From: Stratiformator vulcanicus
GTDB taxonomy: Bacteria; Planctomycetota; Planctomycetia; Planctomycetales; Planctomycetaceae
Assembly: GCF_007744515.1 (NCBI RefSeq)
Contig: NZ_CP036268.1
Location: forward strand, 1,651,712-1,715,711
DNA: 64,000 nt
Reading direction: 5' to 3'
A model generated the notes under the pieces. It was given only the letters and a program-made list of their open reading frames with translations, made no database searches and was not told where the DNA came from. Within the stretch, counting starts at the first letter, position 1, and each line of letters opens with the position of its first letter. Shown one piece after another: positions 56,565 to 64,000 of the stretch. Made by a program: the position numbers and the translations under genes.

Positions 56565-57113
56565 GTGAAGCGCTGGATATCGCGGATTACAGCCGGAGCC
56601 GCGTTCGTCTTGATTTTTGCCGCAGTTGGCCTCGTGGTCTCTTTGCTGAATAACCCGCCGGCATTCGGTCTGCTTGATATCGAGAGCGTTTGGCGGATCG
56701 CGATGTTATCGCTCTTGGCGGGGTTAACATTGTTCGTCGGATTCATCTGGACTCGATTCCGCCGGGAAAGAACTCTCTGCGGCAGTAGTCCCGCTGGAAA
56801 TGATTATCCACCGACCGTCGACCTCCTGTCGCGGATCAAATTCGTTCTTGCGATTCTTTCCGCGACACAATTGGTCTCAGCGGTGCTTTTTGTTTGCGGA
56901 TTGGCAATCATCTCACCATACCTCAGGCGGCCTCCGGTCTGGTTCATGAAGGTGTCGATGAGCATGGTCGCTATTTTCGTGCTGTGCGGTTTAGCAACCT
57001 TTGTGATATTGATTTCGATAATGGTCGTCGATCGATTTTTCGGTATCAGGAGGAGCGGGGGCGTGGGTCCAGAGTCAGCGAATGATGATTTTGGCGAACC
57101 TGATCATGCCTGA
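56565..57113 (+). CDS. Four-helix membrane protein, paralogue 2
   Basis: A 182-residue protein. Residues 1-70 match the preceding small protein (PPAFGLLDIESVWRIAMLSLLAGL); the second half adds two more helices and a polar tail. A tandem duplication followed by divergence is likely. GTG start, 12 bases after paralogue 1. Function unknown. Confidence 0.65.
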   Translation: MKRWISRITAGAAFVLIFAAVGLVVSLLNNPPAFGLLDIESVWRIAMLSLLAGLTLFVGFIWTRFRRERTLCGSSPAGNDYPPTVDLLSRIKFVLAILSATQLVSAVLFVCGLAIISPYLRRPPVWFMKVSMSMVAIFVLCGLATFVILISIMVVDRFFGIRRSGGVGPESANDDFGEPDHA

Positions 57114-57220
57114 TACACTCTCTGATGAGAGCGGGGATTGGTTACAATTCCATCCACTTTCGGTTGACTCACCCGCTGGGGAAGTGATAATTGCGGGCCA
57201 CTCCTTTGGGAGTGAACAAT

Positions 57221-57294
57221 GCGGCTGTAGCTCAGCTGGCTAGAGCGTCTGCTTGCCATGCAGAAGGTCGAGGGTTCGAATCCCTTCAGCCGCT
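57221..57294 (+). tRNA. tRNA-Gly (GCC anticodon)
   Basis: A full cloverleaf can be drawn: acceptor GCGGCTG paired with CAGCCGC, D-arm GCTCAGCTGGCTAGAGC, anticodon stem CTGC/GCAG with loop TTGCCAT giving anticodon GCC, T-arm GAGGGTTCGAATCCCTT. The discriminator is T, as in Gly tRNAs; CCA is not encoded. A T-run follows. No integrase gene is near. Confidence 0.93.
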
Positions 57295-57433
57295 TTTTCC
57301 AAATAGCTGTCAGCTTTTCGCTGCCAGCGATCAGCATCAAACGGCCCTCGCCGGTGGCGGGGGCTTTTTCTTTCTCGGTCCGTGAAACGCTTTCCTCGCG
57401 CCGGACCCTTGAGCGTTACACCCAGAATTGCGA

Positions 57434-57470
57434 AGCTGACAGCTGACAGCTGACAACTGATAGCTGATAG
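57434..57470. repeat. 7-bp tandem repeat before trigger factor
   Basis: AGCTGAC repeated about five times with drift to AGCTGAT. A similar stretch in the opposite orientation lies at about 63319-63349. Confidence 0.6.
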
Positions 57471-57494
57471 CCGCTCGCAGAGCCGGAGATTTTG

Positions 57495-58961
57495 ATGAGT
57501 ACTGACGTCGCCGCACCCGAAGCCGAAGAAAAACGCCTGAATCTCAACGTCGACGTCAAAGATTCCGGGCCGTGCCTGAAACACGTCCGCGTCACCGTCG
57601 CCCGAGAAGACATCGACGGCTGCTATGACGAGATGACGGATGAGTTCTCCGAGTCCGCCCAGGTGCCCGGCTTCCGCCCAGGCAAGGCACCCAAAGAACT
57701 CGTCATGAAGCGGTTCAAGGACGACCTCGACGTCCGCGTGAAGCAGAAGATTCTGTTCGAAAGCCTCGAACAGCTCGCCGAAGAGCAGAATCTGGAGCCG
57801 ATCAACGAGCCCGATCTCGATATCGAGACGCTCGACATTCCGGACGAAGGTGACTTCGAGTACGAGTTCGACGTCGAGGTTCGCCCCGATTTCGACATGC
57901 CCGATTACACCGGTCTCGAGATCGAACAGTACGACGCCGACGTTTCCGATGAGCAGGTGCAGGCGGCGATGAATCGCTACCTCGCCCAATACGGTCAGCT
58001 CGTCCCGGAAGAGGGGAACGCCGAGATGGGGGACCACCTCACCCTCGCGGCGAAGTTCACCCACGGCAACGACGTGATCCACGAGATCGAAGAGTTCACC
58101 GCCGAACTCAAGCCGGTCCTCTACCTGCGTGATGCCGAGATCGACAACTTCGGCGAACTGCTCGAAGGGGCCGAGATCGATGCGAAGATCACGACGGAGA
58201 TCAGCGTTTCGCCCGAGGCCGAAAAGGTCGAGCTGCGGGGTGAGAAGGTCACTGCCGAGTTCGAATTGCTCGACCTGAAGCGGCTCGAATTGCCGGAGAT
58301 GAACGCGTCGCTGCTCGATCGCGTGGGCGTCGAGAGCGAAGAAGAACTGCGTGACAACATCCGCAATTCGCTTGAGCGGCAGGGCAAGCACCAGCAACGG
58401 CAGCACGCCCGCAATCAGGTGCTGACCAAGATCACCGCCAGCGCTGACTGGGAATTGCCGGAGAAACTGGTCCGCCGGCAAACCGACAACGCGCTGCGTC
58501 GAGAGATTCTCGAAATGCAGCAGGCCGGTTACACCTCCGCGGAGATCCGGGCTCGTGAGAATCAGATTCGCCAGAACGCGATCAGCGAAACGCGAGAAGC
58601 CCTCAAGCAGCACTTCGTGCTCGATAAGATCGCCGAGCAGGAGAACATCGAAGTCACGTCGCAGGACATCGAGATGGAAATCACGATGATGGCAATGCAG
58701 GCCGGCGAAAGCCCGCGTCGCGTCGCCGCCCGCCTCCGCAAGAGCGGCATGATCGAAAACCTGCAGGCCCAACTTCGCGAGCGGAAGGCGATCGACTTCG
58801 TGCTCGACAAGTCGGAGATGAAAACCGTCCCCGCCCCCGGCCGCGATTCAGATCGCATCGAAGCCGTCGACGAATCAGTCTGCGGCTTCGTCGATCACCA
58901 ACAGCACGACCACGACCATGACGGGGATCACGACCACGACCACGACCATGACGGGGAGTGA
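57495..58961 (+). CDS. tig: Trigger factor chaperone with His/Asp-rich tail
   Basis: A 488-residue ribosome-bound chaperone. The ribosome-binding signature is GFRPGKAP near residue 60, followed by a middle domain in the PPIase position (residues ~150-240) and a helical C-terminal arm. At ~488 residues it is somewhat longer than the 432 of E. coli. The last ~25 residues are nearly all His, Asp and Gly (DHDHDGDHDHDHDHDGE), a potential metal-binding tail. The usual clpP/clpX genes do not follow. It starts ~200 bases after tRNA-Gly. Confidence 0.93.
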   Translation: MSTDVAAPEAEEKRLNLNVDVKDSGPCLKHVRVTVAREDIDGCYDEMTDEFSESAQVPGFRPGKAPKELVMKRFKDDLDVRVKQKILFESLEQLAEEQNLEPINEPDLDIETLDIPDEGDFEYEFDVEVRPDFDMPDYTGLEIEQYDADVSDEQVQAAMNRYLAQYGQLVPEEGNAEMGDHLTLAAKFTHGNDVIHEIEEFTAELKPVLYLRDAEIDNFGELLEGAEIDAKITTEISVSPEAEKVELRGEKVTAEFELLDLKRLELPEMNASLLDRVGVESEEELRDNIRNSLERQGKHQQRQHARNQVLTKITASADWELPEKLVRRQTDNALRREILEMQQAGYTSAEIRARENQIRQNAISETREALKQHFVLDKIAEQENIEVTSQDIEMEITMMAMQAGESPRRVAARLRKSGMIENLQAQLRERKAIDFVLDKSEMKTVPAPGRDSDRIEAVDESVCGFVDHQQHDHDHDGDHDHDHDHDGE

Positions 58962-59073
58962 TTGAGAGAGTTGGAAGCAGGGAGTGACGAGAGGTCCGGA
59001 CGCGTGAGCGTATCAGTTGGCAATACCCTGCGTTCGAATTGCGGAACTGAGCGCACACGTCTGTGGGGTCGTT

Positions 59074-59328
59074 GTGTCTGAGCGGTTCATAGATGCCGGA
59101 GCGACGCTCGATTCCTTCGATGACCGCATTTTACACTGCTGTCCTGTATGCTTGCGGCAGGCGGAGTTTTCGAAGCTGAAAGACTGCATCACTTGTGGTC
59201 ATTGCGAGCACTTTCGCCAAAACCTGAATTCTTACCGCATTGATTCCAGCGAGGGGCTGCTGGTCTTGTTCGATGGCTCCGCGCACGAGCTTTGGCTCCG
59301 AACATATCTTCGCGGCCATACTCTGTGA
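59074..59328 (+). CDS. Possible small zinc-ribbon protein
   Basis: An 84-residue frame from a GTG at 59074 (a TTG at 59017 is also possible). The centre has CCPVC and CITCGHC 13 residues later, a plausible zinc ribbon. Neighbouring sequence up to 59709 has no other convincing gene. Codon use looks less regular than in flanking genes, so this may be a decayed gene. Confidence 0.35.
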   Translation: MSERFIDAGATLDSFDDRILHCCPVCLRQAEFSKLKDCITCGHCEHFRQNLNSYRIDSSEGLLVLFDGSAHELWLRTYLRGHTL

Positions 59329-59709
59329 ACGCTCAATTACGAACACCTTACGTTTTTGGAGCGGTATATAGCCGCTCATCACCGCCAGCGCGGCCAATCC
59401 TCTTACGGAATCAGGAATCAGACACTGGTGAGTCGAATGCCGCGTTGGATGAGTTCGGCAAAGGCGAGGCCCGATATTCTGAAGGCAATCGAGCGGATGC
59501 GCAAGCGTTAATCAACTCGACCGCAATCTGGATTGTGCCGTTGTTGAAGTAAGAACCAGGCGAGCGGAAAGCGTGAGCATTCTAATTCGTGGTCACTCGT
59601 GACCGATTCCGCCACAAAGTCCGCGAATATTGAACTCGACTTACCGTAAGTGATCGCGGAACTGAAGGTGCTCACGTTACGCTCCAATACATCGTCTGGT
59701 TAGCCGAAG

Positions 59710-60309
59710 GTGATTTACTTTGTGGGGCTGCTCGTGTCGGACGCTTACCGGTATTTTGTTCAACGCCTGCAGCACACGATCGCTCCGACCGACTCCGCGA
59801 TCGCTGCTGCTCTTGGGCTGTCGGCCTTAAGAGCAAAGCACCGGGTGGATTGGGGTGACCGACGTTGGGGCTTTCGGGGTGCGATTGTTGGCAAGCTTTG
59901 GGTTCTGAGGTTCCAACCGTCCTTCAGAACACACGGTGTCATCGCGCTCGCGGTCGTTGACGACGCAGTCGGTCGTAGGCAAATTCGTGCGGCGGTCCTC
60001 GCCGAGAATATTGTTAGTTCGGTTGTCACACCGCGCGATCCGCTGGCTTGTGATCTGATTCTAGACCTCAGCGATTCAAGTAGGCGTGTGAATCTGGATG
60101 GCTACTCTTTCAGTCTTGATTGGGAGAACTATCAGGCCAGTTTCACCTTCGAATCGAGCACTCTCTCTGAGGGCAGCATGCTGAAGGTACTCAGGATCTC
60201 AGTTGGTTTCGCAGACGAAATCGCCCGCTCCAGCGGCCCCAAAACCCTACGGGAAATTACTGGCGGGTGGGTTCGCTACCTTGACCCCGACGACAAGTGG
60301 GGGAATTGA
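59710..60309 (+). CDS. Hypothetical protein
   Basis: A 199-residue frame with a GTG start. It lacks recognised motifs. The end (LKVLRISVGFADEIARSSGPKTLREITGGWVRYLDP) and the central mix of strands and helices look protein-like. The 59-60.5 kb stretch is weakly coding and may be laterally acquired or degenerating; I cannot assign a role. Confidence 0.45.
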   Translation: MIYFVGLLVSDAYRYFVQRLQHTIAPTDSAIAAALGLSALRAKHRVDWGDRRWGFRGAIVGKLWVLRFQPSFRTHGVIALAVVDDAVGRRQIRAAVLAENIVSSVVTPRDPLACDLILDLSDSSRRVNLDGYSFSLDWENYQASFTFESSTLSEGSMLKVLRISVGFADEIARSSGPKTLREITGGWVRYLDPDDKWGN

Positions 60310-60501
60310 CAGGACTCTGCGAGCGGATTGGGAGAGCGTGTCGTTGAAGAGTCTGGTCGGTGTGGAGTTACATCGAACCAGCTGACGCCTGCCTTTCAAC
60401 TCAATTGATCCCAACGAGCGGGACAAGACCCATTTCATTGAGCGACGTTGAATTTGGGACGTGGTTACACACCGCGATGATCGTGGCCACGAACATCGCC
60501 A

Positions 60502-62235
60502 CTATTCAGCCAGGTCTGCTTCGACTTCCAACAGAGCCTGAGCCAATTCGGCAAGGGTTTGCTCGCGGGGTGGTGTGTAAGGGGTCATTCGCTCAAGGGG
60601 CTTTCTGAAGCCCCAATTGACGATCTCGACAGCCTCACGCACACGACCAAGTCGAATCAGCAGGCGGGCCGCCCGCATTGGATCGTGAGGGACCGGCTCG
60701 GCCTGAACGCGAGTGATGCCGTTGAATGAACGGCCGTTTCCGGTGTATCGGAGGCCGACGCGAATGCGGCTCATGGTTCGACTCAATGCAGCCTCGCCTG
60801 CTTTGTTCAGCCCGGCTTCGAAGAATATGTCGGCCAGACGTAGGTCGACGTCATTTTGTGCTGCGGTCGGCTTGATCATCCTGACGTGCTCAACCACGTC
60901 GTTTGCAAGATCGGCGGCCGCATCGAGTCGGCCTGCTTTGATATGATGTTCGGCGATCTCTACCAGCGCGAGGGTCGTCGCTTGCCCGGTCGTCCATCGG
61001 GCGGCGATATCGGACGAATAACTTGTCTCGTCGACTGCCAGAAGCGCTTCGATTGCCGTGGGGGCGATTTCGGCCATTTTCTGCAAGCCGAGAAATTGAG
61101 CCGCGGCGTCGGCCCAGGCGGCAAGGCGTTCGGCTCGGTCGTGTTCGCCCAACCGCTTCCAAGCGGCGACTATCTGGACGACAGAGGCCAAGTTCGGAAT
61201 CGAAGAGTGCTTTTCGACGTCCCCGTCGCGACGGTCGGCGACGTAGTCGACCGGTGCCGTCGCGACCGTTTCAAGAAGCGAGATGAGTTTGATTGCATAC
61301 TCGCGTTCGTCTTGCGAATCAGCCAGTCGAGCGACCTCCGGCCACCAAGCCAGGGTTCGCTGCAGGTCGTAGTCCAGGAGCTTCAAGATTTGGTCGGACG
61401 ATTGATCAGGGAAGCGTTCTGGTAAAGTCGCCAGTGCCTCGTACGAGTATTCGGTCCACGGTTTGATCGTCTTCCAGGCATACTTTGCCTCGCCGACTTC
61501 GACACAAAGTCTGAGCAAAGGCAATGCACTTTTGAGCGGATATGGCCGACGATCAGGTTTCGGTGTGCGCGGCTTCCCCTTCGATATGAACAACTCGTGG
61601 CTGAGTGCTTTGCGAGCCGCCTTCCGAGCCGCTTGCATATTGCCGCGGGCGAGTTCCCGCCGAACGACGTAGGTGTAAGTCTGGGAAGCACCGAAAAAGC
61701 CTTTCTTCCAACTGAGGTCACGACCAAACAGATCGAAGAATTCCTCCCATCGTCCTTCGTCGATGAGGCGGTTCTTGATGACGCCGTAGCCGCCGCTCCG
61801 ATTCAGACGCTTCCGATCCTCTTTCGCGTACGCGATCATCTCTTCAGCTGACATTCGTGCCACTCTCTCCCGCTCTGGTCGCTGCCTCGCGCCAACGATA
61901 ATTGCCGATTCAACGGTGTGATAACGGTTACTAAATTGCTCGACCTCGTCGAGCCGATTGAGCATCACCATCGCCTTTGCCCATTCGCGGACAATTGTTC
62001 GGCGCGTATTAACTGAGCCGACATTCGGATAGTTGTTGATCGCCAAATCGGCGAGACGCGAGGCCAAGGTCATCCGCCGATTGATTCGATATTCGGCTGC
62101 CGAATCGCCGGGCCGGACTGCTTCGACAGATATCGGTGCTGCGTCTTGGCCGCACGCCGATTCGCCCATCAAGGGTAGACCGACGACCGAAACCGCGAGC
62201 GAGAGAAATCTGAGTGAGTCGAAGAGCCGTCGCAT
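60502..62235 (-). CDS. Exported helical-repeat protein of unknown function
   Basis: A 577-residue protein with a signal peptide (LRFLSLAVSVVGLPLMGESA). The rest is helix-rich with repeats resembling TPR pairs (LRLCVEVGEAKYAWKTIKPW, LVEIAEHHIKAGRLDAAADLAND, AARLLIRLGRVREAVEIVNWG). It is probably a periplasmic scaffold. The ATG at 62235 is chosen because the ORF extension to 62388 lies over the divergent gene's promoter and has no signal peptide. Confidence 0.75.
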   Translation of the reverse strand: MRRLFDSLRFLSLAVSVVGLPLMGESACGQDAAPISVEAVRPGDSAAEYRINRRMTLASRLADLAINNYPNVGSVNTRRTIVREWAKAMVMLNRLDEVEQFSNRYHTVESAIIVGARQRPERERVARMSAEEMIAYAKEDRKRLNRSGGYGVIKNRLIDEGRWEEFFDLFGRDLSWKKGFFGASQTYTYVVRRELARGNMQAARKAARKALSHELFISKGKPRTPKPDRRPYPLKSALPLLRLCVEVGEAKYAWKTIKPWTEYSYEALATLPERFPDQSSDQILKLLDYDLQRTLAWWPEVARLADSQDEREYAIKLISLLETVATAPVDYVADRRDGDVEKHSSIPNLASVVQIVAAWKRLGEHDRAERLAAWADAAAQFLGLQKMAEIAPTAIEALLAVDETSYSSDIAARWTTGQATTLALVEIAEHHIKAGRLDAAADLANDVVEHVRMIKPTAAQNDVDLRLADIFFEAGLNKAGEAALSRTMSRIRVGLRYTGNGRSFNGITRVQAEPVPHDPMRAARLLIRLGRVREAVEIVNWGFRKPLERMTPYTPPREQTLAELAQALLEVEADLAE

Positions 62236-62380
62236 GTGAGGTTTCCGGTACCGGGGAGTGCGGTTGATGGACCGCTGCCTAGCATGATTGGCGGAACCAG
62301 CAGCGGAAAGTCTCCACTCGACAAAAATCACCTGCAAGAGTGTTGAGGCGAACCGGGATCGTTGGTGAGAATGAGTCGCC

Positions 62381-62809
62381 ATGAACATCCGCCTTTACGA
62401 TCTGCTCGGGTTTGTTCAGCCGGGGCTGTTCTGCTTCTCGGTGGGATCGGCCCTGCTTGCCTGGCTGTATCTGTTCCTCTCGATCACAGCGTTGCTGGGG
62501 AAGGAAGACCAAAGCCAGATTCGCGAATTTCAGTTTGGTGCGGTCAGACTGTCGGCCTTGGGAGCGGCCCTCGCTGCGTCGCTGGCAGGAGTTCAGGCGG
62601 CCGAGAACTATCGCTCATTTCTCAATGCCTTCTTCGGCCTCGATCCCCGCATCTGGCTGATTGGCGGAGCGCTGATCGTGGGGCCGGGCATCCTCGCCGG
62701 TTGCTGTTCGAACGGCTGGTTGAATCATAGCCGTCGAGAGCGTCAGCGAATCACAATCATCAGATTAAGATTCGAGGTAGAGATCCCGCGCCCCGACGAG
62801 TTTCATTAG
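62381..62809 (+). CDS. Three-helix membrane protein
   Basis: A 142-residue protein with predicted helices at PGLFCFSVGSALLAWLYLFL, RLSALGAALAASLAGVQA and IWLIGGALIVGPGILAGCC, with a short charged C-terminal tail. No known family recognised. Divergent from the helical-repeat gene, with 145 bases between starts. Confidence 0.65.
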   Translation: MNIRLYDLLGFVQPGLFCFSVGSALLAWLYLFLSITALLGKEDQSQIREFQFGAVRLSALGAALAASLAGVQAAENYRSFLNAFFGLDPRIWLIGGALIVGPGILAGCCSNGWLNHSRRERQRITIIRLRFEVEIPRPDEFH

Positions 62810-62860
62810 ACTCAGTGATCGACTCCACTTTGTTCGGCTGTCTCATTGTGAGGTCTCTGG

Positions 62861-63133
62861 ATGTGGCCGCTGATCTACATTATTGGATTTCTTTGCGTCG
62901 TACTGGTCGTGGTAAAAGTGATCGAATGGGTGTGGCTCCATTTCGCTGGAATGGGCTCCGATGCGATCGGTCGAGGCGGAGCAATCTTGCCCCGGCGTCG
63001 CGGACTTTGCGAACGATGTCGCGGGCGGGGGTTTGAGCACCTGACGGGCGATCCCGAGAAAGTCTGCGAATGGTGTGATGGCACCGGCTGCGACCCGAGA
63101 GGGCCGGGGGACGATGCCGACATCGATCATTAG
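62861..63133 (+). CDS. Membrane-anchored DnaJ-type zinc-finger protein
   Basis: A 90-residue protein: one N-terminal helix (PLIYIIGFLCVVLVVVKVI) then two CxxCxGxG-like motifs (CERCRGRG and CEWCDGTGC) as in DnaJ zinc fingers. No J domain or other partner nearby. It may be a small protein-folding or redox factor at the membrane. Confidence 0.7.
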   Translation: MWPLIYIIGFLCVVLVVVKVIEWVWLHFAGMGSDAIGRGGAILPRRRGLCERCRGRGFEHLTGDPEKVCEWCDGTGCDPRGPGDDADIDH

Positions 63134-63357
63134 TCTGCCGATCGGAGTTCGGTGGCTTTCATCCAATTCGCGCAACCAAGCCCCCTCGGTTGGAGGAACA
63201 CACGGTGCGCACCGCCTCTGTTCGCCCCGCCGGTGGGTGCAGTTACCTAATTGCAGCTTCCCATGCGGCGGATGTTGCCGCGGCAAAACTGCCGGGCGCG
63301 CGTCCGTTTTTTTTTAAGAGCTGTCAGCTATCGGCTGTCAGCTACCAGCAAGACTTG
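63134..63357. other. Non-coding stretch after the zinc-finger gene
   Basis: No gene is apparent. It holds a short hairpin CGGCA/TGCCG at 63281-63294, a T-run at 63307-63315 and a CTGACAG-type repeat at about 63319-63349. The hairpin and T-run are 12 bases apart, so a terminator is not certain. Confidence 0.4.
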
Positions 63358-63358
63358 G

Positions 63359-64000
63359 GTAGCCCGGCCTTTCATGGCCGGGTGCCGACAGGCACAAGAT
63401 GCCGTTCGAGAACATTAAGAAAGAGTTGGAGGCCGACTGCGAGAGTGAAATTAATGAATTTCGAGTGGCACGGACAACGTCCGTGCGGCGCAGCCGCCAG
63501 AGTATTCAGCTACCGGCCATAATTAACATTGGACGCCGGACTGGTAGGGACATCTCTGCCCAGATGCTCTTGTCGCTGCGCGACCCGGACGATGTCCGGG
63601 CCACTCTTAAACGGGTAGCCCGGCCAATTTTGGCCGGGTGCCGACAGGCACAAGATGCCGTTCGAGAACACTAAAAGAGAGTGAGAGGCTGCCAACTGGA
63701 AAGAACTTAATAATCCCCGAGTGGCACGGACACCGTCCGTGCGGCGCAGCCGCCAGAGCATTCAGCTGCCGGCCACAATTAACATTGGACGCCGGACTGG
63801 TAAGGACATCTCTGCCTGAGTGCTCTACGCGACCCGGACGATGTCCGGGCCACACTTTGATTTACTGTTTGAGAACAATATGAGATCGTTGAAGGCCGAC
63901 TACGAAAGTGAAATTAATAAATTCCGAGTGGCACGGACACCGTCCGTGCGGCGTAGCCGCAAGAGTATTCAGCTACCGACCACATACAACATTCGATGCC
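63359..64000. repeat. Block of MITE-like repeats at the right edge
   Basis: Two 256-base-spaced units begin with a hairpin TAGCCCGGCC/GGCCGGGT (near 63359 and 63615), followed by a conserved segment (GCCGACAGGCACAAGATGCC). Copies of the 144-bp element lie at 63463-63606, 63719-63853 and from 63926 to the window edge, where the copy is cut. They are oriented opposite to the one at 38397. No gene is apparent. The segments between repeat copies are also partly similar. Confidence 0.85.

Noticed and set aside
57221-58961. Genomic island integrated at tRNA-Gly
   Set aside because: No integrase and no direct repeat of the tRNA end were seen, and the next gene is trigger factor, a core gene.
57434-63349. 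CTGACAG-type repeats as attachment sites
   Set aside because: The two stretches are short-period repeats in opposite orientation with imperfect copies; they look like microsatellites, with no recombinase gene between them.

Overview
The window comes from a planctomycete chromosome of roughly 60% GC (estimated by eye). The best lineage markers are a DUF1559 prepilin-type protein (27993-28955), a tandemly duplicated UvrA of 2,368 residues, a PqqD/M50/HlyD export cluster, a eukaryote-like UDP-sugar pyrophosphorylase, a Ser/Thr kinase with a receiver-like tail, and many palindromic intergenic repeats. Species cannot be named from the sequence. Most genes look like ordinary chromosomal genes; there is no phage, no plasmid replication gene and no CRISPR array.

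Layout. 0-4.4 kb: three overlapping genes for a membrane export machine (GAF-HlyD, HlyD, PqqD-M50-HlyD). 4.4-13.1 kb: M32 carboxypeptidase, RNase D, MotB-like protein, UDP-sugar pyrophosphorylase, a small membrane protein, sugar isomerase, a VapBC-like pair and a Uma2 nuclease. 13.4-17.6 kb: leuS and a squalene-cyclase-repeat protein. 17.6-22 kb: a four-gene Mn/Fe ABC importer in which one permease is fused to a DtxR/MntR repressor, the order and fusion known from chlamydial ytgABCD. 22-27.7 kb: zinc-ribbon protein, SRAP protein, and a sulfur operon (ArsR regulator, rhodanese-DUF2892, CoA-disulfide reductase-rhodanese) with a palindromic operator. 28-36.8 kb: DUF1559 protein, a ParE-like toxin pair and the giant UvrA. 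37-41.9 kb: outer-membrane barrel, methyltransferase, MscS channel, and an arsenate reductase-aquaporin pair. 42-46.2 kb: pta and ackA.

41.9-47.9 kb also carries three arrays of inverted GC-rich palindromes around a gene for a REP-associated tyrosine transposase (RAYT). 48-57.2 kb: DnaQ-WYL exonuclease with DUF3891, sialidase, membrane protein, kinase, Gfo/Idh/MocA oxidoreductase, DUF3050 protein and two paralogous membrane proteins. Three copies of GTTCCACGTGGAAC, the core of the bacterial parS site, lie inside the kinase and DUF3050 genes, suggesting a centromere region. 57.2-64 kb: tRNA-Gly, trigger factor with a His/Asp tail, poorly recognisable hypotheticals, and a terminal block of ~144-bp MITE-like repeats also present at 38.4 kb.

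The strongest candidates for follow-up are the parS cluster, the RAYT/REP arrays, the permease-repressor fusion, and the duplicated UvrA with its unrecognised duplicated C-terminal module and in-frame palindromes.
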